This document shows, one piece after another, positions 15,467 to 22,993 of a stretch of 37,182 nucleotides of DNA (position 1 is its first letter; the number at the start of each line of letters is the position of its first letter). This DNA is from an uncultured Alistipes sp. GTDB lineage: Bacteria > Bacteroidota > Bacteroidia > Bacteroidales > Rikenellaceae. Under the pieces are notes generated by a model, which did not search any database, had not been told where the DNA came from, and worked only from the letters and a program-made list of their open reading frames with translations. The stretch spans positions 1 through 37,182 of the forward strand of contig CALUMM010000022.1 in the NCBI GenBank assembly GCA_944321755.1, in the 5' to 3' direction. Made by a program: the position numbers and the translations under genes.

Positions 15467-16179
15467 AACCCTACAATACCGATCAAACCAAGAAGGAGGA
15501 GGTCCGCGAGATGTTCGACCATATCGCCCCGAAATACGACCTGCTCAACCATACGCTCTCGATGAGCATCGACCGACTGTGGCGCCGCCGCGTCGTGCGG
15601 GTCGTGCGCCGGGCGAAACCCCGCCGGATCCTCGACGTGGCGACCGGAACCGGGGACCTGGCCATCGCCATGGCCCGCCGGATCGAAGGGGTGCAGATCC
15701 TCGCCGTGGACCTCTCGGAACGGATGCTCGACGTCGCGCGGCGCAAGGTCGAGGAGCGGGGGCTCGACGGGCGGATCGTCCTCGACCGCGGGGATGCCGA
15801 ACACCTTGATCTGGCCCCGGCCTCCGTCGATGTGGCCACCGTGGCTTTCGGCGTGCGCAACTTCGGCGACCTCGATCTCGGGCTCCGCGAGCTGGCACGG
15901 GTCGTCAAACCCGGCGGGAAGGTCGTGATTCTGGAGTTTTCGAGGCCCGCGAACCCGCTGTTCCGCGCCGTGTACGAATTCTACTCCTGCCGGATCCTCC
16001 CCCGTATCGGGGGCATGGTCTCGCACGACCGCAAAGCCTACGAATATCTCCCCGCTTCGGTCGGGGAGTTCCCGCTCCCCGCGGAGTTCCTCCGCCGGCT
16101 GGAGGCCGCCGGATTCAGGAATTGCAGGGCCCGGAGCCTGAGCTGCGGGATTGCGCAAATATATACGGGTGAACGATGA
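15463..16179 (+). CDS. menG: Demethylmenaquinone methyltransferase
   Basis: A 238-residue SAM-dependent methyltransferase of the UbiE/MenG family, which methylates demethylmenaquinone in the last step of menaquinone synthesis. The hallmark sequences are VREMFDHIAPKYDLLNHTLS at the N-terminus, LDVATGTGDLAIAMA (SAM motif I), ERMLDVARRK, the family signature VAFGVRNFGDLDLGLRELAR, and VVKPGGKVVILEFS. The C-terminus ends in GIAQIYTGER. Anaerobic Bacteroidetes use menaquinone with fumarate reductase, so MenG rather than UbiE is meant. It overlaps the permease by 4 bp upstream and the next lipoprotein gene by 4 bp. Confidence 0.95.
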   Translation: MKPYNTDQTKKEEVREMFDHIAPKYDLLNHTLSMSIDRLWRRRVVRVVRRAKPRRILDVATGTGDLAIAMARRIEGVQILAVDLSERMLDVARRKVEERGLDGRIVLDRGDAEHLDLAPASVDVATVAFGVRNFGDLDLGLRELARVVKPGGKVVILEFSRPANPLFRAVYEFYSCRILPRIGGMVSHDRKAYEYLPASVGEFPLPAEFLRRLEAAGFRNCRARSLSCGIAQIYTGER

Positions 16180-16694
16180 TGAAAATGATGAAAAAAAACT
16201 TTCTGTATCTGTTGTTGCTGGCTGTGGCCCTTTCGGCGGGATCCTGTCGCCGGGCCGTGGAGAAGGCTGCCGACAAGGTCCGCTTCCTCGGGGTGGAGAA
16301 GGTCGAACGGCAGGGGCTGACCGGTGCCGAGGTGGTCGTGCGCATCGACAACGGTTCGGGGTACAATCTGACGCTCTCGTCGGCCGAAATCGGAATCTAT
16401 TACGGCAACTCCCGCGTCGGAACCGTCGTGCTGTGCGATCCCGTGACGGTGCCCCGGCGCACGCTCCAGAGCCTCGCAACCCGCTGGCGGCTCCAGATCT
16501 CCGACCCCCTGGCCCTCTATCTGCTGGCCCGGAAGGTCCGGGACGGAGAGTTCGGGCAGGTGTTCGTCTCGTGTGCCGTCGAGGGGCGCGGAGGCCCCGC
16601 TCCCGTGAAATTTTTGCGCGAAAAGATGCCGTTGTCCGATTTTTTGAATACCTTTGGACTGTCGATTCAGGATGTCGAAAATTATCTGAAATAA
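16176..16694 (+). CDS. Small lipoprotein, LEA14-like
   Basis: A 172-residue predicted lipoprotein. The signal ends in ALSAGSC (Cys24). The mature domain resembles the LEA type-2 (WHy) fold: a strand with VRFLGVEKVERQGLTGAEVVVRIDNGSGYNL, then SSAEIGIYYGNSRVGTVVL. A C-terminal part holds the repeated hydrophobic LALYLLARKV and FLNTFGLSIQDVENYLK. The start overlaps the menG stop (ATGA), with alternatives at 16185 and 16188; all lead into the same signal peptide. The function is unknown. Being in the permease-menG-SPOR transcript only suggests an envelope location. Confidence 0.75.
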   Translation: MMKMMKKNFLYLLLLAVALSAGSCRRAVEKAADKVRFLGVEKVERQGLTGAEVVVRIDNGSGYNLTLSSAEIGIYYGNSRVGTVVLCDPVTVPRRTLQSLATRWRLQISDPLALYLLARKVRDGEFGQVFVSCAVEGRGGPAPVKFLREKMPLSDFLNTFGLSIQDVENYLK

Positions 16695-16695
16695 A

Positions 16696-17163
16696 ATGAG
16701 ATTCATCCCGCTGATCCTTACCTGGACACTCCTTGCGGTGGCTTCCGGGGCCCACGCGCAGTCGCTCGATGCCTTCAAGCAGCGGCTGGCCCAGCCCACG
16801 GCCGGTTCCGCATTCTTTGATCCGGCCCGGGTGCTCGTCTCCGAACACGGCGATGCCGCACGGGCCGTCGCTCAGGCCGCTCAGGCCGCTCAACGCCTCT
16901 CCTACAAGGGACACCGCGTCTGCATCTTCTTCGACAACGGACCCGATGCCCGAAGCGGGGCGATCGCGGCCAAAAAACTCTTCGAAGAGACATTCCCCGG
17001 GATCAGGGTATACATGGTTTACGAGAGCCCCTGGTTCTCGGTTTCGGTCGGGAACTGCCTCACAACCGAAGAGGCTATCATCCTGAAAGGCAGGGTCTCG
17101 GCTACATTCCCGAAGGCTTTTCTCAAGAACGAGGTGATCTCCGTCGCGGACCTTTTGGAATAA
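16696..17163 (+). CDS. Exported SPOR-like protein
   Basis: A 155-residue secreted protein with a signal peptide (residues 1-21, cleavage after HAQ or nearby). The second half resembles a SPOR/sporulation-related repeat: GHRVCIFFDNGPDARSGA, then KLFEETFPGIRVYMVYESPW, FSVSVGNCLTTEEA and VSATFPKAFL. Similar Bacteroidetes proteins have the pattern G-x-R-V-Q-I..., F-P-x-I-x-V-Y, V-R-V-G-x-F/Y-x-T-x-E-E-A. SPOR domains bind denuded peptidoglycan at division sites. A hydrophobic, Ala-rich stretch (ARAVAQAAQAAQRL) lies between the signal and this domain. It starts 1 bp after the lipoprotein stop, hence the same operon. Confidence 0.78.
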   Translation: MRFIPLILTWTLLAVASGAHAQSLDAFKQRLAQPTAGSAFFDPARVLVSEHGDAARAVAQAAQAAQRLSYKGHRVCIFFDNGPDARSGAIAAKKLFEETFPGIRVYMVYESPWFSVSVGNCLTTEEAIILKGRVSATFPKAFLKNEVISVADLLE

Positions 17164-17197
17164 ATTCCTTCCGTTTTTGAAAATTCCCCGTTTTTTC

Positions 17198-17228
17198 TTT
17201 GCTTTTTTTTTGCGAATATCTATCTTTG
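17198..17228 (+). promoter_or_regulatory. Consensus Bacteroidetes promoter for the small lipoprotein
   Basis: TTTG at 17198-17201, a 19-bp spacer and TATCTTTG at 17221-17228 fit the TTTG-N19-TAnnTTTG consensus exactly. The ATG at 17272 gives a leader of about 37 nt. This is the best promoter match in the window and predicts strong expression. Confidence 0.85.
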
Positions 17229-17271
17229 CGGCGTTTATAAGATTTATTAATAATTAAAAACGTTTGACGCT

Positions 17272-17493
17272 ATGAAAAAGATTTTCTCTTTTGTCATCGT
17301 TCTGGCTGCCGTCGCTATGGTAGGCTGCTGTGGAAACAACAACAAGAAGGCTGCCGCTGAGGCTGCTGCTACCGAAGCTACCGTTGAGGCTGCCGCTTGC
17401 GAGAAGTGCGATTCGACCGCCGCTTGCTGCGCTGAGAAGTGCGACTCGACCGCTGCCGAGGCTGCTGCCGAGACCGTAGAGGCTGCGAAATAA
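17272..17493 (+). CDS. Tiny Cys/Ala-rich lipoprotein
   Basis: A 73-residue protein: signal peptide with lipobox VAMVGC (Cys19) followed directly by a second Cys. After it comes a low-complexity mature part of about 55 residues, mostly Ala and Glu, with two near-identical blocks (CEKCDSTAACC and CAEKCDSTAAE). Excluding the lipobox, about seven cysteines remain in CxxC-like spacing, which could bind metal or form disulfides. I do not recognise a family. A consensus promoter sits upstream and a strong terminator follows, so this is an independent, probably abundant transcript. The short length and Ala bias make structure prediction unreliable. Confidence 0.78.
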   Translation: MKKIFSFVIVLAAVAMVGCCGNNNKKAAAEAAATEATVEAAACEKCDSTAACCAEKCDSTAAEAAAETVEAAK

Positions 17494-17543
17494 TTCGCGG
17501 AGGTGCGGATCCGAAGGTGATTCCGCATCGGAATCCTCTCTGT

Positions 17544-17580
17544 AAAAAAGACAGACCGATTTTCCGGCCTGTCTTTTTTT
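17544..17580 (+). terminator. Intrinsic terminator of the small lipoprotein gene
   Basis: AAAAAAGACAG (17544-17554) pairs with CTGTCTTTTTT (17569-17579); an inner CCG/CGG pair extends the stem. A run of seven T ends the element. Confidence 0.9.
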
Positions 17581-17619
17581 GTGTGGTCTGCTCTTCCGGC
17601 ACATCCTGGTTCGCTGTAC

Positions 17620-17805
17620 CCGGGTTCGACGTAGTTCAGTCCCGATGCGGCCCGACTCCGGCCAATTCACGCCCGGCGTGCTCCGGTTCCGGTGCGGGCC
17701 GGATCCGTCCAATTCACTCCCCGGTACAGCCCGATACCCTTTTGTTCAGTCTCGATGCGCCCCCGCCTTATTCAGCTTCGGCGTGCTCCGGTGCGGGCCG
17801 GGTTC
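17620..17805. repeat. Degenerate GC-rich direct repeats in the gene-free gap before GH20
   Basis: GTTCAGTCYCGATGCG occurs at 17634 and 17744 (110 bp apart), CGGCGTGCTCCGG at 17674 and 17779 (105 bp apart) and CCAATTCAC at 17662 and 17709. The gap 17581-17852 contains no convincing gene; it consists mainly of this diverged duplication. No obvious terminator for the GH20 operon is visible in it. Confidence 0.6.
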
Positions 17806-17852
17806 GTATCGGCCGGGCCTTCTTCCCGGGCCCCTTTTCCCGGGAGCGGGGC

Positions 17853-19523
17853 TTATCGGTGGCCCTCCGGCTCCGGAGCCTGGAAGAGATGGCTCGCATA
17901 ACGGTATCCGAGGGCGTCATAGCGGCGGGCCAGACGCTCCACCCGTTGCCGGTAATCGGCAAAATCCTTCCGGTCGAGGCTCCAGCCCACTTCGGCCAGG
18001 GCGCTCAACCGCGGCAGCAACATGTATTGCGCCTGTGAAAAGTCGGGAATGTATTCCGTCCACAGATTGGCCTGGACACCCAGCACATAGCCCTGCTCCC
18101 CGGGTGTGAGACCTGCATACGGGTCGAGCGCGTAGACCTGTTCGACCGGCAGGCAGCCGCCCCATGCCAGCGGTTCGGATTGCGTGTCGGGGGTCTGGTA
18201 GTAGTCGAAGTAGCAGTGGGTCGTGGGCGACATCACGACCCGATTGCCCTGACGCGCCGCACGGATCCCTCCCTCGCTGCCGCGCCACGACATGACGATC
18301 GCCGTGGGGGTGACGCCCCCTTCCAGAATCTCGTCCCAGCCGATCAGATGGCGGCCGTGCTGCTGCAGGAACCGTTCGATGCGTGCCGTGGCGTAGCCCT
18401 GCAGGCCCCGCGGCTCGGAGATCCCTTCCCGGCGCATCCGGGCCCGGCATTGCGGGCACTGCTCCCACATCTTCGTGGGGCATTCGTCGCCCCCGATGTG
18501 GATGTACGTCGAGGGGAAGAGCTCCATCACCTCCTCAAGCACCCCTTCCATGAATTCGAACGTCGTTTCACGCCCCGGGCAGAAGACCCGGTCGTCGATG
18601 TCCCAGGTTTGCCGCACTTCGTACTGCTCGCCCGTGCAGCTCAGCCACGGATACGACGCCAGGGCTGCCACGGCGTGCCCCGGGAATTCGATCTCCGGGA
18701 TGACCGTGATGAAGCGTCGGACGGCATACGCCACCACCTCGCGGATCTCCGCCTGCGTATAGCAGCCTCCGTAGGGCGTTTCGTCGTAACGGCAGTCGGC
18801 GTCGTACTCCCCGCCCGGGTCCCTGCCGATGAGCGTCCGGTGCCGGATCGAGCCGATGCGGGTCAGGTCGGGGTAGCGGTTGATCTCGATCCGCCAACCC
18901 TGGTCGTCGGTCAGGTGCCAGTGGAAGACGTTCATCTTGTGCAGGGCCAGCAGGTCGAGCGTGCGTTTTACCTCTTCGACCGAAAAGAAGTGGCGTGCCA
19001 CGTCGAGCATCATCCCCCGGTAGGCCAGGGCCGGGCGGTCGTCGATCGCAACGGCCGGGATCTCCACGGCCCGGATCCGTCGTCCGGGGTTCAGGGCGTC
19101 GACCGGAAGCAGCTGGCGCAGGGTCTGCACCGCGTAGAAGGCTCCGGCGGCATCTCCCGCGCGGATGTCGATCCCCGCCGGGGTCACCTCCAGCCGGTAG
19201 GCTTCGGCCGGGAGGGTGTCGCACCGCTCGAAACGGATTGCATTCCGGGCCGGAGGCGTCCCGGCCCGGGGCAGCGGCGCCTCGAAACAGGGCCGGAGCG
19301 CCTCGTCCAGGGCTTCCGCCGCGGCATCGAACCCTTCCGCATCCGCAGGAAGGCTGACCCGCGTATCGGCCGTGAGATGGAAGCTCCCCGCTCCTTCGAT
19401 GACTGATTCGGGTCGCGGAACCACCGAAACCGGCGTATCGGCCGGAAGCGTGGCTCCGCACGCCGCCAGCAGCCCCGCACTCCCTGCGAGTGCGGCCCGG
19501 AGCAGCCGTTTCACGCTATTCAT
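17853..19523 (-). CDS. GH20 beta-N-acetylhexosaminidase lipoprotein
   Basis: A 556-residue exo-acting beta-hexosaminidase. The start at MNSVKRLL (19523) gives a lipoprotein signal with lipobox GLLAAC (Cys22); an earlier ATG at 19601 would bury it. Residues about 30-155 form the GH20b N-terminal domain (VSVVPRPESV). The catalytic TIM barrel begins at RPALAYRGMMLDVARHFF and carries NVFHWHLTDDQGWRIEI and the catalytic pair Asp346-Glu347 in HIGGDECPTKMWEQC. GH20 enzymes release terminal GlcNAc or GalNAc with substrate-assisted catalysis. It is the last gene of the PUL operon and overlaps the ROK kinase gene by 8 bp, suggesting coupled release and phosphorylation of an amino sugar. Confidence 0.94.
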   Translation of the reverse strand: MNSVKRLLRAALAGSAGLLAACGATLPADTPVSVVPRPESVIEGAGSFHLTADTRVSLPADAEGFDAAAEALDEALRPCFEAPLPRAGTPPARNAIRFERCDTLPAEAYRLEVTPAGIDIRAGDAAGAFYAVQTLRQLLPVDALNPGRRIRAVEIPAVAIDDRPALAYRGMMLDVARHFFSVEEVKRTLDLLALHKMNVFHWHLTDDQGWRIEINRYPDLTRIGSIRHRTLIGRDPGGEYDADCRYDETPYGGCYTQAEIREVVAYAVRRFITVIPEIEFPGHAVAALASYPWLSCTGEQYEVRQTWDIDDRVFCPGRETTFEFMEGVLEEVMELFPSTYIHIGGDECPTKMWEQCPQCRARMRREGISEPRGLQGYATARIERFLQQHGRHLIGWDEILEGGVTPTAIVMSWRGSEGGIRAARQGNRVVMSPTTHCYFDYYQTPDTQSEPLAWGGCLPVEQVYALDPYAGLTPGEQGYVLGVQANLWTEYIPDFSQAQYMLLPRLSALAEVGWSLDRKDFADYRQRVERLARRYDALGYRYASHLFQAPEPEGHR

Positions 19524-20340
19524 GGCAGGCCGAGGCTCCCAGAAGCCCGATGTTTTCGATTTTCGAGCAGCGGATCCGCACCCGTTCGACGGTCCTGGCA
19601 TAGGGGAATTTCGCCAGCTCGGCGTGCATCGCCTCGCTGAAGAAGTCGAAGGCGTGCGAAATGCTCCCGCCGAAGACGATCGCCTCGGGGTCGTAGGCGT
19701 AGAGGATCAGCATGACCAGGCGCCCGACGTGCCGGCCGAATTCCTCCCAGAGTTTCAACGCCTCCGGATCGCCCGCCACGGCCCGTTCGAAAGCCTCCTT
19801 ACCGGTCGTGCCGCGCCCTACGAAGAAACGGCTGCTGCAGTAGTATTCGTAGTCGCGGTCCAGGTAGGGGATGCTCCCGATCTCCCCGGCTCCGGTGTTG
19901 TGACCGCAGTAGAGTTTGCCGTCGACGACCAGCCCGGCTCCGACCCCGGTTCCGAGGGCCACGCAGACCACGTCGCGGAAACCACGGGCTTCGCCGTAGC
20001 GGCAAACCCCCATGGCAAAGCAGTTGCAGTCGTTGTTCACGTGCACCGGAATCCCGAAATGCGCTTCGAGCAGCTCCTTGAGGTGCACCTCCTGCCACGA
20101 GGGAATCCCCGTGACGTTGTAGACGATCCCCCGGGCCGCATCCACGACGGAAGGGACTCCGATGCCGATTTGCGTTACACGGGGGACGATCACTTGTTCG
20201 ATGAGCGAAACGATGTGTGCCACGACCTCCCCCTCCGGACGGTCCGACTTGCAGGGCTCCGAGATCAGTCGCACGATGCGGCCTTCGTCGACCAATCCGA
20301 CACGAACGTTCGTGCCGCCCAAATCTACGCCGATTCTCAT
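19516..20340 (-). CDS. ROK-family sugar kinase-like protein
   Basis: A 274-residue cytoplasmic ROK protein, likely phosphorylating a hexose or N-acetylhexosamine freed by the operon. The N-terminal phosphate-binding motif MRIGVDLGGTNVRVG (Asp6, Gly8-Gly9-Thr10) and the later VCVALGTGVGAGLVVDG and NTGAGEIGSIPYLD are intact, with NNDCNCFAMG supplying the catalytic Asp. The zinc-binding CxCGxxGCxE motif found in most ROK proteins is missing; the matching place reads YYCSSRFFVG. It has no HTH domain, so it is not a NagC-type repressor. Its stop lies inside the GH20 start (8-bp overlap); the phosphoesterase gene ends 7 bp upstream. Confidence 0.9.
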   Translation of the reverse strand: MRIGVDLGGTNVRVGLVDEGRIVRLISEPCKSDRPEGEVVAHIVSLIEQVIVPRVTQIGIGVPSVVDAARGIVYNVTGIPSWQEVHLKELLEAHFGIPVHVNNDCNCFAMGVCRYGEARGFRDVVCVALGTGVGAGLVVDGKLYCGHNTGAGEIGSIPYLDRDYEYYCSSRFFVGRGTTGKEAFERAVAGDPEALKLWEEFGRHVGRLVMLILYAYDPEAIVFGGSISHAFDFFSEAMHAELAKFPYARTVERVRIRCSKIENIGLLGASACHE

Positions 20341-20347
20341 GACTGGA

Positions 20348-21355
20348 TTATTGTTTGTGCTTGACGATTTTGCCCCCTTCGAACCGGACGTGGTCCACGA
20401 TGCGGCCGTCGTCCTCGCGGATCCAGGTCTCGAAGCCGCGCACCCCTTCGCTCAAGACGATGACCCGGGCTCCGGGACGCAGGTTGTTGTAGGTCGTATT
20501 GTCCCCCGAAAAACGCCCGTAACCGAGGGCGATGCCCTGTTCCGCAACGAGATAGTCGATGTCGTGGTCGTGCCCCACGAAGGTCCCCATGACGCTCCGG
20601 CTCTCGGCCATCGCGGCGAACATCCCCGGGTTCAGCACCCCGGGACACTCCTCTTCGGCAGCCCGCCCGATGCGGGAGTTGTCGGGGTTCCGCCACGCCG
20701 CCACGTACTCCGGCAGCGCGATGTGGAAGAACGCCAGCGCCGGAAGCGGCGTGCCGCCGTTCTCCGACGTGCGGGCCTCGCAGCGGCCGCGCAGCCACGC
20801 GATCTGCTCCTGTTCGAACCAGCCGTATCCTTCGATCCCCGGAAGGGTCGAATAGTCGTGCGAATCGAGGCAGTAGAGTACGGCCGCCGGTTTGCAGGCC
20901 GTAGAATCCACGACCGGCAGCTCCACGTCGGCCAGTTCGCCCGTCGCGTCGAGCGTGTTGAGGCTCCCCGCGGCGGAGGTCACCAGCCGTGCAATCTCCC
21001 GTCGCGGGAGATCCTGTTCGGCATCGTGGTTGCCCAGAACGATACAGTAGGGGACTCCCCGGCGGGAGAGCGTGTCGAGCAGCCGCTGCCACATCCCCGC
21101 AGCCGGGCTGCCCGTTACCACGTCGCCCGTGAATACCAGCAGGTCGGGACGCTCCGTGCGGATGATCCGGTCGATGCGCGCAAAGGTCTTCTCTGCTTCG
21201 GCCTGCCGTTCCGGAGTCCGCGGGTCGAGGTGCGTGTCGGTGAACTGTACGATGCGGAACGTGCCGTCGGCCGCGAAACGAAGCCCTTGCGGCTGCGCCG
21301 TCGACCTGCTCAGACTCAGGAGCAGCAGAAAGCTCCATGCGATCACTCTCTTCAT
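20348..21355 (-). CDS. Exported calcineurin-like metallophosphoesterase
   Basis: A 335-residue secreted phosphoesterase with a signal peptide (residues 1-20). Metal-ligand motifs of the calcineurin/purple acid phosphatase superfamily are in order: FTDTHLD, VFTGDVVTGS, LGNHDAE, FFHIALPEY and GHDHDIDY. It resembles the Bacteroidetes 'metallophosphoesterase' proteins related to plant Sia1/purple acid-like phosphatases. It presumably removes phosphate from a periplasmic substrate such as a phosphosugar or phosphodiester product. It lies in the PUL operon, 16 bp after the MGH1-like gene and 7 bp before ROK. Confidence 0.92.
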   Translation of the reverse strand: MKRVIAWSFLLLLSLSRSTAQPQGLRFAADGTFRIVQFTDTHLDPRTPERQAEAEKTFARIDRIIRTERPDLLVFTGDVVTGSPAAGMWQRLLDTLSRRGVPYCIVLGNHDAEQDLPRREIARLVTSAAGSLNTLDATGELADVELPVVDSTACKPAAVLYCLDSHDYSTLPGIEGYGWFEQEQIAWLRGRCEARTSENGGTPLPALAFFHIALPEYVAAWRNPDNSRIGRAAEEECPGVLNPGMFAAMAESRSVMGTFVGHDHDIDYLVAEQGIALGYGRFSGDNTTYNNLRPGARVIVLSEGVRGFETWIREDDGRIVDHVRFEGGKIVKHKQ

Positions 21356-21371
21356 GATTGGTCCTGTTTTT

Positions 21372-22979
21372 TCAATTCAGTTTGACTTCTCCGCTTTGGG
21401 TCACGTGGACCGTGCGGCACTCGCTTCCGCCCCAGCGGACCGTCAGGTCGAAGGGCTCCTCGCACTCGACCCGGATCACGGGGCGCTCCGTGACGCTCTT
21501 CCGGCGCCCGACGCGCAGGCTGACAACCCCCTCGGGCCCGAAGGGATAGCGCGAGATACCGTGCGCTTCGGTCTTCGTGAGGTCCCATTCGATGGAACGT
21601 TCCGAATAGTCCGAGCGGATGCCCAGGATGTATTCGATGAAGACCGCGATGGGCGGAAGCCCCGTCCAGCCGACGAAATCCTTGCGCGCCATGAAGCCCG
21701 GTTCGAGCCGTTCCGGGGCGTAGTACTCCCAGAAGGTCCCGGTCCTCTTCCACACCTCGAAGACCGCACGGTAGTGGTTTTCGGCAATCTCGTGCGCCAG
21801 CGCCCCGTAGCCCTGCCGTTGGAGCCCGTCGATGAGCATGTAGTTCGTCCCGGGCCACACGCCGCCCTGCCAGTAGCGCCCGTTGGGGTTGTATTTCGGG
21901 TGGTCGGCAGCCAGCGACGGAACCCGGTGCGGACGGTTGAACTCCGCCGTGTCGCGCAGGTGCGAAACCAGGCGCGCGAGGCGCACGCTGTCGAGCACGT
22001 CGGTCTGCAGCGCCCAGTAGGCTCCGATCCCGAGCGTCGAGCACAGCGTCCCGTCGGCATATCGGTCGCAGAGGAAGCCCCGTCTGTCGTCCCACATCCG
22101 TTCGTTGAGGTAGCCCTTCAGGAACTTCATCTCGTCTTCCAGCTCCTCGATCTCCTGCCAGCGCTCGATGTAGAAGCCGATCTGCAGCAGCGAGGCGTCG
22201 ACCAGATATTGCTGCAGGTTCGTGTCGAGCCACGACATGTGGCCGTGCGAATAGATCGGGTTGTACTCCTCCTTCACGCGCGGCATGTTGTCCATACCCG
22301 TGCCCCAGCCGCTCGACCAGTAGGAGCCGTCGGGCCACGTGCGGTTCAGCCGCCACCACTTCGCATAGGCGCACAGCACCGGAAAAACCCGGTGCAGGCG
22401 GTCGAGATCCCCGAACTGCCGGTAGTAGGCCAGCTCGACCCACGGCAGCAGGTCGGGGCCTGTCGAGGTCGGGTCGTAACGCTCGAAGCAGTCCGAACCG
22501 TCGGCCCGGATCTCCCGGCAGATGAATCCGTCGGGGTGCTGACGGGCGTAGAAGTTGTCGAGCGACGACTGGAACGGGAAGAACCGGTAGCCGTAGCGTG
22601 CGAACATCATCATGAACGACATGTCCCACATGAAGATGTTGCCGTTGTAGGCGATGTCGAGGTACGGGGCCACGAACCCCGAACCCTCCTGCGGCTGGCG
22701 GATGTTCCCCACGGCGATGCGCCAGGCGTGCCAGTACATCTCGATCTCCGCATCGTGCCCCTCCCAGTAGGGTTCGGGGAGCACCTGCCGGGCTTCGTCG
22801 AACGTCCCCGGCGTGCGCGTCACGGGCTCGGCCGTGCGGAATTCGTTCTCCGCCACGAACACCTCCTTGACGTAGGTGTTCTTGTAGGGGAGTTCATAGG
22901 GTCCCGATTGCAGCCCCTGGGCCGAAAGCCCGCCCGTGAGAAGGGTCAGCAGAAGCGTGACTGTCCAATATCGTTTCAT
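21372..22979 (-). CDS. MGH1/GH63-like (alpha/alpha)6-barrel glycoside hydrolase
   Basis: A 535-residue secreted glycosidase (signal peptide 1-20). It resembles the mannosylglycerate-hydrolase-like and GH63 families of inverting alpha-glycosidases: NIFMWDMSFMMMFARYGYRF, QHPDGFICREI, YWSSGWGTGMDNMPR (Asp230, candidate general acid), HMSWLDTNLQQYLVD, YWQGGVWPGTNYML and GTFWEYYAPE (candidate base Glu, about residue 425). Known relatives cleave terminal alpha-glucose or alpha-mannose linkages, including Glc-capped N-glycans and mannosylglycerate. A short beta-sandwich tail ends the protein. It is in the middle of the operon with 14- and 16-bp gaps. The specific linkage is not predictable from sequence alone. 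Confidence 0.85.
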   Translation of the reverse strand: MKRYWTVTLLLTLLTGGLSAQGLQSGPYELPYKNTYVKEVFVAENEFRTAEPVTRTPGTFDEARQVLPEPYWEGHDAEIEMYWHAWRIAVGNIRQPQEGSGFVAPYLDIAYNGNIFMWDMSFMMMFARYGYRFFPFQSSLDNFYARQHPDGFICREIRADGSDCFERYDPTSTGPDLLPWVELAYYRQFGDLDRLHRVFPVLCAYAKWWRLNRTWPDGSYWSSGWGTGMDNMPRVKEEYNPIYSHGHMSWLDTNLQQYLVDASLLQIGFYIERWQEIEELEDEMKFLKGYLNERMWDDRRGFLCDRYADGTLCSTLGIGAYWALQTDVLDSVRLARLVSHLRDTAEFNRPHRVPSLAADHPKYNPNGRYWQGGVWPGTNYMLIDGLQRQGYGALAHEIAENHYRAVFEVWKRTGTFWEYYAPERLEPGFMARKDFVGWTGLPPIAVFIEYILGIRSDYSERSIEWDLTKTEAHGISRYPFGPEGVVSLRVGRRKSVTERPVIRVECEEPFDLTVRWGGSECRTVHVTQSGEVKLN

Positions 22980-22993
22980 GGCTTCATGGCTCT

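Noticed and set aside
17634..17800. Possible CRISPR or phase-variation repeats
   Set aside because: Only two diverged copies of each block, with uneven spacing and no invertase nearby.
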